A stretch of DNA of 22,164 nt from a virus: positions 1-22,164 of the IMG/VR virus record IMGVR_UViG_3300021365_000133; one strand, written 5' to 3'. This document shows positions 15,670 through 22,156 of this stretch, one piece after another. The notes under the pieces were generated by a model, which saw nothing but the letters and a program-made list of their open reading frames with translations, did not search any database and was not told the origin of the DNA. Positions within the stretch are counted from its first letter, which is position 1. Every line of letters starts with the position of its first letter. Both the position numbers and the translations under genes were made by a program.

Positions 15670-18503
15670 AATGTTCTTATTTGTACTGAGTTACTTATAT
15701 CTGAATAGTTTGGTGTTGCGTCTTTTGCTCTAACATAAAATTCATAAACTGTATTACTTGATAATCCTAATAAATTAAGACTTGTTCCTGTTACAGTCTG
15801 ATTTAACACTCCATCTACATATACCTCGTAACCTGTTACAGCTATATTGTCTGTACTAGCATTCCAAGATAAACCTGCTGATACATCTGTATAACCAGTA
15901 ACAATTAAGTTAGATGGTGCTGTAGGAGCTTCTGTATCTGAAGAGCCTGTAGAGGCTACTAATACTGAAGTCAATGAGGACTCGTTACCTTGAGCATCAT
16001 AAGATGATATCTGTATATCGTAAGACGTATTCTCATCTAATCCTTGAATAACATAAGAAGTCTGTCTAAGGAGTGTTTGATTCAATACTCCGTCTACATA
16101 AATCTTGTAACCCTTAACTATCTCTCCACTTGGGTTAGCTAACCAACCTATAATTATTTTATCAGTACTAATAGTAGGTATTTCATATAAGCCTACAGGT
16201 GTTGTTAAAGGGTCTCCAACAGGGTCTGCATCTTCACTAGAGAAGAATTTAAGTATTAACTCAAGGTCTGTAATACCTGTAGTTATATTAGTTCTTATGT
16301 TGTTAATTAAGAATTTCTCTCCATTCATCAACAATGTATCATTAATCTTATACTTTAATAAGAAAGATATACTAGCTTTCATTTTTAATTTAAACACTCT
16401 GGTCTTTTTGTCAAATACGCTTGATATATAATCACTATAGTACTTTCTGAATAACCCTCTAGCAATTAGTGTAAAGGTAAACTCATCAAACTCTCCGTTA
16501 AAGTTAATGCTCTTCGTTCCTTGCTCTACATACCAATCCGTACCAGTCCAATACTCTAAAGCATTTGAATTACTAGCTCTATTGTATTGAGTAATTAATG
16601 GTTTACCTAAGAATCCTATTTTAAACTTAGATGAGTCAACAGGCTGAACTACATTAAAGAACAATATAGGTTTAGTCATAACTTCGTTTTGGTCTTTATC
16701 TACCAACCACCCATTACCGAAGCTAGTCTTTTCTGTTATATTATCTTCATCATATAACCTCTCGTAATACATTTTCTCAAAAGGTAATTTAACTTTATAG
16801 TCTTTACCGTCAAATATTAAACTAGCATCTGTTCCGTTAGCTACAGACTCATACTCTAAGTTACCATAGTCTGTTTGAGATAACTCGTTATTGTTTATTA
16901 TTCCAAAAGTCTTAGGTTCTGAGAAGTTAAAACTTATATTCTTAAACAAGTCCATTCTATTTACTTCCATTTCACTATTATCAACCATATTGGTTATATC
17001 TATAGTGTTTCCTGTATTGTAGAAGTCTATTAAAGGTTTTACTTGTATTTGACCATCACTACCAACTATAGCAGTAAGGTTGAATGCTTTAAATATACCT
17101 GTTAAGAAGTCTACTATCTTCATCTTTGGCATATTCTTTGTTATCTCTATGTTTTGAATTAATGATTGAGTTCCAGATACTCTAGGTAGGTAGTAACTTG
17201 ATTCCGTTACAGGAACACCACCATCGTTTATAAAGTTTTGTACATCACAAATGTATTCATCGCTTCCTGCATCGGATACTTTAAACCTAACCTTCTTTAG
17301 CTCAACCTCTAAGTCAAAAGTTGCTAACTCGTTTTCTGTAGAGCTTACTCTAACGTTTATGTTATCCCACTCTCTTCTATTCTCTGAACATAATACTGCT
17401 GTCTTTTGAGTGTCTCCATTTAATCCTACAAACCTTTCTATAACAATGTTTCCATCTAGTATTTCTAAGTCATACACAGGATTAGTGCCACCACCACTTT
17501 TAGCTACATTAGTTACATCAACTATGACGTGATATTGAAAAACCCTAACTCTACTAGGGCGTACATCCTCCCAATAGGTTGTCATAGGTCTTCTGTCTGT
17601 TCCACTACTTAATAAGAAGTCAGAATTGGTATTGTTAGTACCTATTCTGTAGGTTGTTGAAGTGTATGCGTTAGTAGACGACTTAGGCGCTAAAACTCCC
17701 TTATTGTTATGTAGTAACATATATAAATCATCAAACTCAGCAGTGCCAAAGAAGTCATCAGAGAAGTCTATACTAGAATACTTATCTTCAATAGCAGATA
17801 TGATATGTTTAACTTTTATAGCTGGTTTTAGGTTTAACCAGTTTATACCATAATTACCTAAACCCTCCTCATCGTATATATTAGCACTAAAACCTTGATT
17901 AAACTCTACAGGAGCTGTAGAACCATTAGAATCATAAAACCACTTCTCTGAAGCAGAAATAGATGGGTAAACTATATCTTTACCTGCACCTGTAATCATA
18001 CCTGTACTAGAAAGCTCTAATCCTGTTCTAAAACCATTATTTACGTTGTCTATGTTATAAGTATGGTTGTATTTATCTAAAGAAGATAACTCAGATAGCT
18101 CAGACACACCTATTACATTCTGTATCTTAGTTAAAGCACCAAAGAATGTTATCCTATAAGAATGAGGTCTTGAACCTTTAAGTGTAGCCTTAGTTAATCT
18201 AGCATAACCTACTTTAAATAATACTCCGTTTAAGTATATCTCTGCTTTTTGCTTTATTCTAGCATCAAAGCCATTGGTTATATTAGAGTTATAATAATGC
18301 TTAAATATCCTATTGTTAGTTGGAGATGCAGGAACAGAAAATGTTTTAGAATAGTCTGTAAACACTTTAGAAATGTCTCTAACGTCTTGAAATGAAGAGT
18401 TAAGCTCTATTGACTCAAAATCAAAGAACTCTACTCTTTCAAATGTAGGCTCTCCTAATGGATTACCACTTGTATCTATATATAATTGAGGTTGTAAGTT
18501 CAT
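15666..18503 (-). CDS. Tail hub/baseplate-like protein with two fibronectin III domains
   Basis: A 945-residue tail-tip protein. Its N-terminus contains FQDVRDISKVFTDYSKTFSV (about 38-57) and GFDARIKQKAEIYLNGVLF (about 78-96), segments I recall from tail proteins of Flavobacteriia phages. A large beta-rich middle follows. Two fibronectin III domains form the end (about 765-854 and 855-945). Both contain the identical nine residues YVDGVLNQT, so they arose by duplication. FnIII domains on virions usually aid weak surface binding. The gene overlaps the preceding Dit-like gene as TAATG and is followed by the 49-aa gene and tape measure. Central hub (gp27-like) versus side protein cannot be decided from sequence alone. 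Confidence 0.65.
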   Translation of the reverse strand: MNLQPQLYIDTSGNPLGEPTFERVEFFDFESIELNSSFQDVRDISKVFTDYSKTFSVPASPTNNRIFKHYYNSNITNGFDARIKQKAEIYLNGVLFKVGYARLTKATLKGSRPHSYRITFFGALTKIQNVIGVSELSELSSLDKYNHTYNIDNVNNGFRTGLELSSTGMITGAGKDIVYPSISASEKWFYDSNGSTAPVEFNQGFSANIYDEEGLGNYGINWLNLKPAIKVKHIISAIEDKYSSIDFSDDFFGTAEFDDLYMLLHNNKGVLAPKSSTNAYTSTTYRIGTNNTNSDFLLSSGTDRRPMTTYWEDVRPSRVRVFQYHVIVDVTNVAKSGGGTNPVYDLEILDGNIVIERFVGLNGDTQKTAVLCSENRREWDNINVRVSSTENELATFDLEVELKKVRFKVSDAGSDEYICDVQNFINDGGVPVTESSYYLPRVSGTQSLIQNIEITKNMPKMKIVDFLTGIFKAFNLTAIVGSDGQIQVKPLIDFYNTGNTIDITNMVDNSEMEVNRMDLFKNISFNFSEPKTFGIINNNELSQTDYGNLEYESVANGTDASLIFDGKDYKVKLPFEKMYYERLYDEDNITEKTSFGNGWLVDKDQNEVMTKPILFFNVVQPVDSSKFKIGFLGKPLITQYNRASNSNALEYWTGTDWYVEQGTKSINFNGEFDEFTFTLIARGLFRKYYSDYISSVFDKKTRVFKLKMKASISFLLKYKINDTLLMNGEKFLINNIRTNITTGITDLELILKFFSSEDADPVGDPLTTPVGLYEIPTISTDKIIIGWLANPSGEIVKGYKIYVDGVLNQTLLRQTSYVIQGLDENTSYDIQISSYDAQGNESSLTSVLVASTGSSDTEAPTAPSNLIVTGYTDVSAGLSWNASTDNIAVTGYEVYVDGVLNQTVTGTSLNLLGLSSNTVYEFYVRAKDATPNYSDISNSVQIRTL

Positions 18504-19615
18504 TAAATTACGTCATCTATTATGTTATTACTAAATTCTACTTCTATTGTATAGTTTATAAGTTTGTCGTTAACTGATGTCTTTATTTTTAATGAAGAAT
18601 CGCTAATTTTAACAGCTTTAAGGACATCATTATCTGAATCTAATAGTTGAACCTCTTCAGACAACATAAGTTGCTTAAAAGACTCGTTTAGCTCTTCTGA
18701 GACAAATCCAGAGTTTAAAGTAATTGATTCTGTTCCGTTTTTACCATACTCTTTAGATGACCTAACAAGACCAGCATCTCTATCTCTACCTCCAGAACTT
18801 CTTTGTTTAAACTGATTAGCTCTAAACTCTTCAGCCTCAACACTCATAGATGATACTGACTTTTTAAAGAACCATAAGTCTTCCATTACACCATATTTAT
18901 TCTTAAATGTAATTCTGTATGGATTATACTTGCATTCTTCTATCTCTTTAACCTTGATAGTCTTAACTCCGTAGTCTGAAGATACTTGAATCTCGTCAAC
19001 ATTGATATTGCTATTACCTCCCCACCTAGATATTTTAGTTGAAAGGTTTGTGTAAGCAAGTGTATCTGTATAAACAGCACTGCCTTGATACATAAAATAA
19101 ACATAGACATTACTAGTTGTAGCATACTCTTTAGGGTTTAATATAGGTATTCTAAGGTTGTAGCCATCTAACTTATATATAGTATCTGAGCTACCAGCAT
19201 AGAAGCTATTGTTTTCTAGTTCAGTCACAAAGTCTTTATCTATTTTCTCTGAAGAATAAACATATCCATCTGTACAAAAGTAGTTACTAACTTGGTCTGC
19301 TTGTGCTACTCCATTTATCTCTCCACTAATAGTTACTGTAATATATCCGTTTTCATAGAACTTGAGATTATCTTCCCCAACAACACTTGTTATGTATTGA
19401 TTCCATACACCTACAAAAGAATAGTTAGGTGTGTAAGCCGAGCTACATAGCTTAGATATGTCAATAAAGTACTTATCTCTAAAATTTAAAACATATTCCT
19501 CTAAAACCTCTACAGCACCACCATCTATTCTTCCTACTTCTACTAAAGCAGATGCGTTAGCGTCTAATGTACCTCTACTTATATGAAAAGGACTTCTTGT
19601 TAATATTAACCCCAT
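18503..19615 (-). CDS. Tail protein, possibly distal tail (Dit)-like
   Basis: A 370-residue protein rich in beta strands and aromatic residues, e.g. YNPYRITFKNKYGVMEDLWF (about 230-249). A polar stretch with SSKEYGKNGTESITLNSGF (about 285-303) precedes a last domain, LINYTIEVEFSNN. I recall the 'G-x-x-E-D-LWFFKKS' kind of segment from uncharacterised tail proteins of related phages. It lies 2 nt after the gp10-like gene and overlaps the hub-like gene, where a distal tail protein would be expected. The Dit reading comes from position and fold type, not from a decisive motif. Confidence 0.5.
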   Translation of the reverse strand: MGLILTRSPFHISRGTLDANASALVEVGRIDGGAVEVLEEYVLNFRDKYFIDISKLCSSAYTPNYSFVGVWNQYITSVVGEDNLKFYENGYITVTISGEINGVAQADQVSNYFCTDGYVYSSEKIDKDFVTELENNSFYAGSSDTIYKLDGYNLRIPILNPKEYATTSNVYVYFMYQGSAVYTDTLAYTNLSTKISRWGGNSNINVDEIQVSSDYGVKTIKVKEIEECKYNPYRITFKNKYGVMEDLWFFKKSVSSMSVEAEEFRANQFKQRSSGGRDRDAGLVRSSKEYGKNGTESITLNSGFVSEELNESFKQLMLSEEVQLLDSDNDVLKAVKISDSSLKIKTSVNDKLINYTIEVEFSNNIIDDVI

Positions 19616-19617
19616 TT

Positions 19618-20121
19618 TTATTTATTTATTTGTTCTAGTAAATCTTTTTTATAACCTTCAAGTATCATACTTGTTAACTTTTTCTCCATAGAGCTTTTAA
19701 CCTGAGTTATAAAGCCACTACCTTTGTATCCAAAACGCTTAGATATACCTTTACGTCTTATACTTCTTGATAAAACATAACCTAATGACTTCCAAGTTCT
19801 ATCTGTAACTTTCTGAAACCTACCTTTCTTGTCTCTAACTTGAGGTCTGATACCTTTTGCCTTTGCCCATTGTATAATGTTTAACTGCATCTTCTCAAAC
19901 TCCTCTTTGCTTCCTTTACCTCCTGTAGATATACCTTCTGACAAAGCTCCTGCGTACTTTTCTGCTTTAACCTGTAGTTCATTAGCTACAACGCTATAAT
20001 CAAAAGACTTATCTAGCCTTCCAGACGCTTTAAAACCATCTTCTGATGCAGCAACCCTAAGTTTGCTTTTTATTAGCTTACCAGCTTCGTTTAATGCTTC
20101 GTTTAAGTGTTTATTCTCCAT
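19618..20121 (-). CDS. HK97 gp10-like / virion morphogenesis protein
   Basis: A 167-residue basic protein with the pattern of gp10-like head-tail or tail completion proteins. An N-terminal helix (LNEALNEAGKLIKSKL) is followed by GRLDKSFDYSVVANELQV (a strand pair after 'L-x-x-S'), KYAGALSEG (the conserved Y-A-x-x-x-E-G turn), IIQWAKAKGIRPQVRDKKGR (about 84-103) and a C-terminal RKGISKRFGYKGSGF plus helix. This order fits the family well. The start overlaps the preceding gene as TAATG. It probably acts at the junction between head and tail or in tail tube maturation. Confidence 0.65.
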   Translation of the reverse strand: MENKHLNEALNEAGKLIKSKLRVAASEDGFKASGRLDKSFDYSVVANELQVKAEKYAGALSEGISTGGKGSKEEFEKMQLNIIQWAKAKGIRPQVRDKKGRFQKVTDRTWKSLGYVLSRSIRRKGISKRFGYKGSGFITQVKSSMEKKLTSMILEGYKKDLLEQINK

Positions 20122-20579
20122 TAACAGATGCTTATTCCGTTAGGTACTTCTATTTCTATATCTGTAGTCCATCCTGCTAATACATTTCCGTATTTCTCTT
20201 TAAATGGCTCTGCTACAGGTGTTGTTGTTACCTGAAACTTAGAGTTGAACAAGTCTCCACGCATTAACTTCATTATAAGTGAGTTAATTACCTGAAACTG
20301 AGTATTCATAACATCGTGTAGGTTATCATTACCATAAAACTCGTCAAAATCACTAGGAGATTGGTTGTAGTCAACTATATCAGCACATAACACCTTTATT
20401 CTGAATGTAATAGTTCTTTCTCCGTAAGATGCGCTATCGATTAGTAGATGCGACAATGGGAACATTGTCGTTTTATCTAAATCTAAGTCAGTTATGTCTC
20501 CGTAGGAGACCGTATTTACAGAAGGATTGCTTCTAAGCTCATCCCTTAATACATCTAATATGTCGTAAACGTGTTTCAT
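20121..20579 (-). CDS. Tail terminator/completion-like protein
   Basis: A 152-residue protein of a type common in Flavobacteriia phages. It has an N-terminal helix (VYDILDVLRDELRSNP), TVSYGDITDLDL, FPLSHLLIDSA (41-51), FYGNDNLHDVMNTQFQVINS (about 81-100) and an end LAGWTTDIEIEVPNGISIC. The mixed alpha/beta layout and position beside a gp10-like gene suggest tail completion (lambda gpU-like), but I know no experiment on this family. Its ATG overlaps the stop of the frameshifted chaperone frame as TAATG, evidence that the second frame is translated. A perfect inverted repeat lies inside the gene at 20451-20470. Confidence 0.6.
   Translation of the reverse strand: MKHVYDILDVLRDELRSNPSVNTVSYGDITDLDLDKTTMFPLSHLLIDSASYGERTITFRIKVLCADIVDYNQSPSDFDEFYGNDNLHDVMNTQFQVINSLIMKLMRGDLFNSKFQVTTTPVAEPFKEKYGNVLAGWTTDIEIEVPNGISIC
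20451..20470 (+). terminator. Perfect hairpin with U-run on the antisense side of a tail gene
   Basis: CGACAATG (20451-20458) and CATTGTCG (20463-20470) form a perfect 8-bp stem around GGAA, followed on the plus strand by TTTTAT. It has the form of a short intrinsic terminator for plus-strand (antisense) transcription. It lies wholly within the coding sequence of the 152-aa tail gene, so it may simply be a chance repeat. Confidence 0.35.
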
Positions 20580-20839
20580 TATCTTGTACTTTGTTTTATT
20601 AACTTATTCTCTAATTCGTTTTTCTCTTTAGCGTACTCTAGGTACATTAAGCATTGATGAATGGGGAGTGCTGTAACTTCGTCAATTCTTCTGACATCTC
20701 CTTGCGCAAGTTCAAGTATTGCTGGATAACCTTTCCATTTTCTTCCGAAACTACTTCTGAGTTGCTCTCCTTTTCCGTCTGATATTGACTGAGTATAGAG
20801 TCCATCGTATAATCCCCTAATTTTTTCACTAAACGATAA
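20579..20839 (-). CDS. Frameshift extension of the tail assembly chaperone (-1 frame)
   Basis: This frame is in -1 relation to the chaperone gene. It has a TAG directly before the T9 run (20846-20838), then stays open for 86 codons. Its later part reads like the second domain of gpG-GT-type chaperones: FGRKWKGYPAILELAQGDV, RRIDEV, then KEKNELENKL. It has no ATG near its beginning, so it must be reached by slippage. A slip on TTT TTT (codons 172-173) would yield a 259-residue fusion, against 236 without slipping. Its TAA overlaps the next gene's ATG as TAATG, like other junctions here. It probably binds the tape measure during tail assembly, as lambda gpGT does. Slippage could instead occur at the A6 run (20826-20821). 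Confidence 0.75.
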   Translation of the reverse strand, partial: LSFSEKIRGLYDGLYTQSISDGKGEQLRSSFGRKWKGYPAILELAQGDVRRIDEVTALPIHQCLMYLEYAKEKNELENKLIKQSTR

Positions 20840-21357
20840 AAAAAAACCCTAGCACCTAAAGCTACATCTATTGGCATCTCTTTCATAAGGTCTGCGTAAA
20901 AGTCTGTACCTTGATACTCGTGTATTCTATACTTACCTCCTATTTGCCATATTAACGGTCTGTATAAGACTGCCATAGCTCTATGTAAGCTCTTGTTATC
21001 CCAAATATAATTCTCTAAATCTTCCCATTCTCCGTAAGACATCTTATCTAAGTTTGGTATTAGTCCAAACTCAACCTCTACTCCATCAGAACCTACCATT
21101 TTAAAGGTGTTTACTAATGGTGTTTGTGAATTTAAGGTGTCGTATAAGTGAGCTATAATAGTATCAAAGCTAGAAACAGGTATTTTAAGTAATGATTTTA
21201 AATCTACATCACAAAATATCTCTAACATCTTTTTATTTAGAAAATCATTAGATTCGTTGTCTTTATTCTTGTTGTAAACGTCAATGAACTTAACCCAGTC
21301 CTTTAATTTAATGCCTCTTAGTGACTTAGGTATATTTAAGTTAAAATTTTGATTCAT
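20647..21357 (-). CDS. Tail assembly chaperone, short (unshifted) form
   Basis: A 236-residue protein, first in the late block. Typical segments for this group in Bacteroidota phages are FGLIPNLDKMSYGEWEDLEN (about 98-117), HRAMAVLYRPL (about 125-135), YRIHEYQG and the helix DVALGARVFFYRLVKKL. The last 63 residues share DNA with the -1 frame extension, and this stretch is visibly more GC-rich than its surroundings, as expected for dual coding. The short form should be made in excess, the fusion as a minority, as in lambda gpG/gpGT. Upstream lies a late-promoter motif 22 nt before the ATG. Lack of similarity to lambda gpG itself is normal for this family. Confidence 0.75.
   Translation of the reverse strand: MNQNFNLNIPKSLRGIKLKDWVKFIDVYNKNKDNESNDFLNKKMLEIFCDVDLKSLLKIPVSSFDTIIAHLYDTLNSQTPLVNTFKMVGSDGVEVEFGLIPNLDKMSYGEWEDLENYIWDNKSLHRAMAVLYRPLIWQIGGKYRIHEYQGTDFYADLMKEMPIDVALGARVFFYRLVKKLGDYTMDSILSQYQTEKESNSEVVSEENGKVIQQYLNLRKEMSEELTKLQHSPFINA
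20838..20846 (-). promoter_or_regulatory. Slippery T9 run, putative -1 frameshift site
   Basis: On the minus strand nine Ts are read as G-TT TTT TTT T-AT. A one-base backward slip keeps perfect pairing for both Phe codons (pattern T TTT TTT). The -1 frame carries a stop directly upstream and is open downstream. A 5-bp inverted repeat (ATCGT at 20837-20833, ACGAT at 20808-20804) follows, a weak stimulator candidate. Polymerase slippage on the same run would have an equivalent effect. Confidence 0.65.
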
Positions 21358-21379
21358 ATATTATTTTTGTATATAAAGA

Positions 21380-21404
21380 TAACTATTTTTAAATTATATG
21401 TGTT
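21380..21404 (-). promoter_or_regulatory. Late-promoter motif, copy for the tail unit
   Basis: Minus strand: AACAC (21404-21400, one base from AAAAC), 8 nt, TAAAAATAGTTA (21391-21380). It ends 22 nt before the chaperone ATG and lies back to back with the plus-strand promoter at 21411-21441 in an 87-nt divergent region. Confidence 0.62.
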
Positions 21405-21410
21405 AATTAT

Positions 21411-21441
21411 TTGGTAGTCTCATTTATTTTTTGTATATTTG
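21411..21441 (+). promoter_or_regulatory. Bacteroidota-type promoter for the rightward gene cluster
   Basis: TTG at 21411-21413 and TATATTTG at 21434-21441, spaced by 20 nt, match the -33/-7 consensus fully. The ATG at 21445 begins 3 nt after the -7 element, so transcription should start at or next to the start codon, giving a leaderless message. The -33 region ATTTGGTAGT also occurs in the left-edge minus promoter. Confidence 0.65.
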
Positions 21442-21444
21442 CAT

Positions 21445-21690
21445 ATGGAATTACTAGATTCAAACAATACAATAACATTTAAGAAGTTTAAGTGTCTGAG
21501 AACTAATCAGATATACGAGGTTGTTCAAACAGAGTGTACAGGTAGGTATATTAATAACGCTATCGATACACTTGTTCGTAGTGACGGACTAAGAAAGTCT
21601 TTTGCTAGAGCAGAACTAAGAACTAGGTTTTCTAATATAGAAGGCATACCAGAAAAAGATTATTTAACTAAAAAGAAGAAAAAAAGATGA
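21445..21690 (+). CDS. Small protein of unknown function, first rightward gene
   Basis: An 81-residue protein starting MELLDSNNTITFKKFKCL. I chose the ATG at 21445; an upstream in-frame TTG at 21439 lies inside the promoter's -7 element. The sequence has an N-terminal beta-like part (ITFKKFKCLRTNQIYEVVQT), a middle helix and a very basic tail ending KKKKKR, which would suit nucleic acid binding. I recognise no family. It overlaps the next gene by 4 nt (ATGA). Its host-like promoter and orientation away from the structural genes suggest early or middle expression. Confidence 0.6.
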   Translation: MELLDSNNTITFKKFKCLRTNQIYEVVQTECTGRYINNAIDTLVRSDGLRKSFARAELRTRFSNIEGIPEKDYLTKKKKKR

Positions 21691-21980
21691 CACAAGCAGA
21701 AATTATTGAATTAGTAAGAGATATACACCCAGAAGTAGACCACGAAGGAGTGGATATAGTGTATGATAATGGTAATTATGACGTAGATGTAAGATTTACT
21801 TCTTGGGATTGCTTATTTACTGTAGAAATATACTCTAAATCAAGCGAAATACCATTAGAACTAACTTCTAGGACTATGACAGAGCTATTTGACTATACTG
21901 TAGATTTACATACAGAATATATGAGAGACTTAGTAAATTTAGAGGAAACTAGGGATTACTTAGATATTTATGAAAAATAA
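21687..21980 (+). CDS. Small acidic protein of unknown function
   Basis: A 97-residue acidic protein coupled to the preceding gene by ATGA. It opens with a helix (AEIIELVRDIHPEVD), continues with three strands (VDIVYDNGNYDVDVRF, CLFTVEIYS) and ends in a helical stretch (FDYTVDLHTEYMRDLVNLEE). This alpha-beta-beta-beta-alpha layout is that of many small phage early proteins, but I know no match. Its acidity complements the basic tail of the protein encoded before it, so the two could interact; that is speculation. Confidence 0.6.
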   Translation: MTQAEIIELVRDIHPEVDHEGVDIVYDNGNYDVDVRFTSWDCLFTVEIYSKSSEIPLELTSRTMTELFDYTVDLHTEYMRDLVNLEETRDYLDIYEK

Positions 21981-21992
21981 TCAACAAAAAAC

Positions 21993-22023
21993 TTGCGTAT
22001 GTGAATAATTATTCGTATGTTTG
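21993..22023 (+). promoter_or_regulatory. Bacteroidota-type promoter with a palindrome in its spacer
   Basis: TTG at 21993-21995 and TATGTTTG at 22016-22023 are 20 nt apart, a full consensus match. The spacer contains the perfect 12-bp palindrome GAATAATTATTC (22003-22014), flanked by direct repeats of CGTATGT (21996-22002 and 22014-22020). This looks like a repressor site placed to block polymerase binding. The first ATG downstream is 22052, giving a leader of about 20 nt. Confidence 0.6.
22003..22014. promoter_or_regulatory. Candidate operator palindrome
   Basis: GAATAATTATTC is a perfect palindrome lying exactly between the -33 and -7 elements of the promoter at 21993-22023, where a bound dimeric repressor would exclude polymerase. 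AT-rich palindromes of this length are not rare by chance in such DNA, so the location carries most of the weight. Confidence 0.4.
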
Positions 22024-22051
22024 CAAAGTATTAACAATTAAACTAAAAATT

Positions 22052-22156
22052 ATGTACAGTAACTGTTGTGGTGCATCGCCAAGCCCTATAAGCGATGATT
22101 TATGTGGAGATTGCCTAGAATGGTGTGAATTTAATACAGAAGAAGAATGCGAGTAG
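22052..22156 (+). CDS. Small zinc-finger-like protein
   Basis: A 34-residue frame with six cysteines: CC at 5-6, C18 and C21 (DDLCGDCLEWCEF), C25 and C33. Residues 5/6 and 18/21 could form a zinc ribbon of the kind seen in tiny 'CCGA...CxxC' proteins of Flavobacteriia phages, which I recall as common but uncharacterised. The end is acidic (TEEECE). It follows the promoter at 21993-22023 by 28 nt and is the first gene of that transcript. Too short for most gene finders, but motif plus promoter make it credible. Confidence 0.65.
   Translation: MYSNCCGASPSPISDDLCGDCLEWCEFNTEEECE

Noticed and set aside
15542-15733. Plus-strand 63-codon frame at the hub/tape measure junction
   Set aside because: The opposite strand holds the doubly coupled 49-aa gene, which explains this stretch better; the plus-strand translation is a hydrophobic shadow.
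17662-19125. Frames at 17662-17853 (plus) and 18940-19125 (minus, other frame)
   Set aside because: Both are embedded in large, well-supported tail genes and show no start signal or domain.
20821-20826. A6 run as the main frameshift site
   Set aside because: Codons are read GTG AAA AAA TTA; a -1 slip leaves a first-position mismatch in the P site (GAA) or the A site, whereas the T9 run allows perfect re-pairing. Kept only as an alternative.
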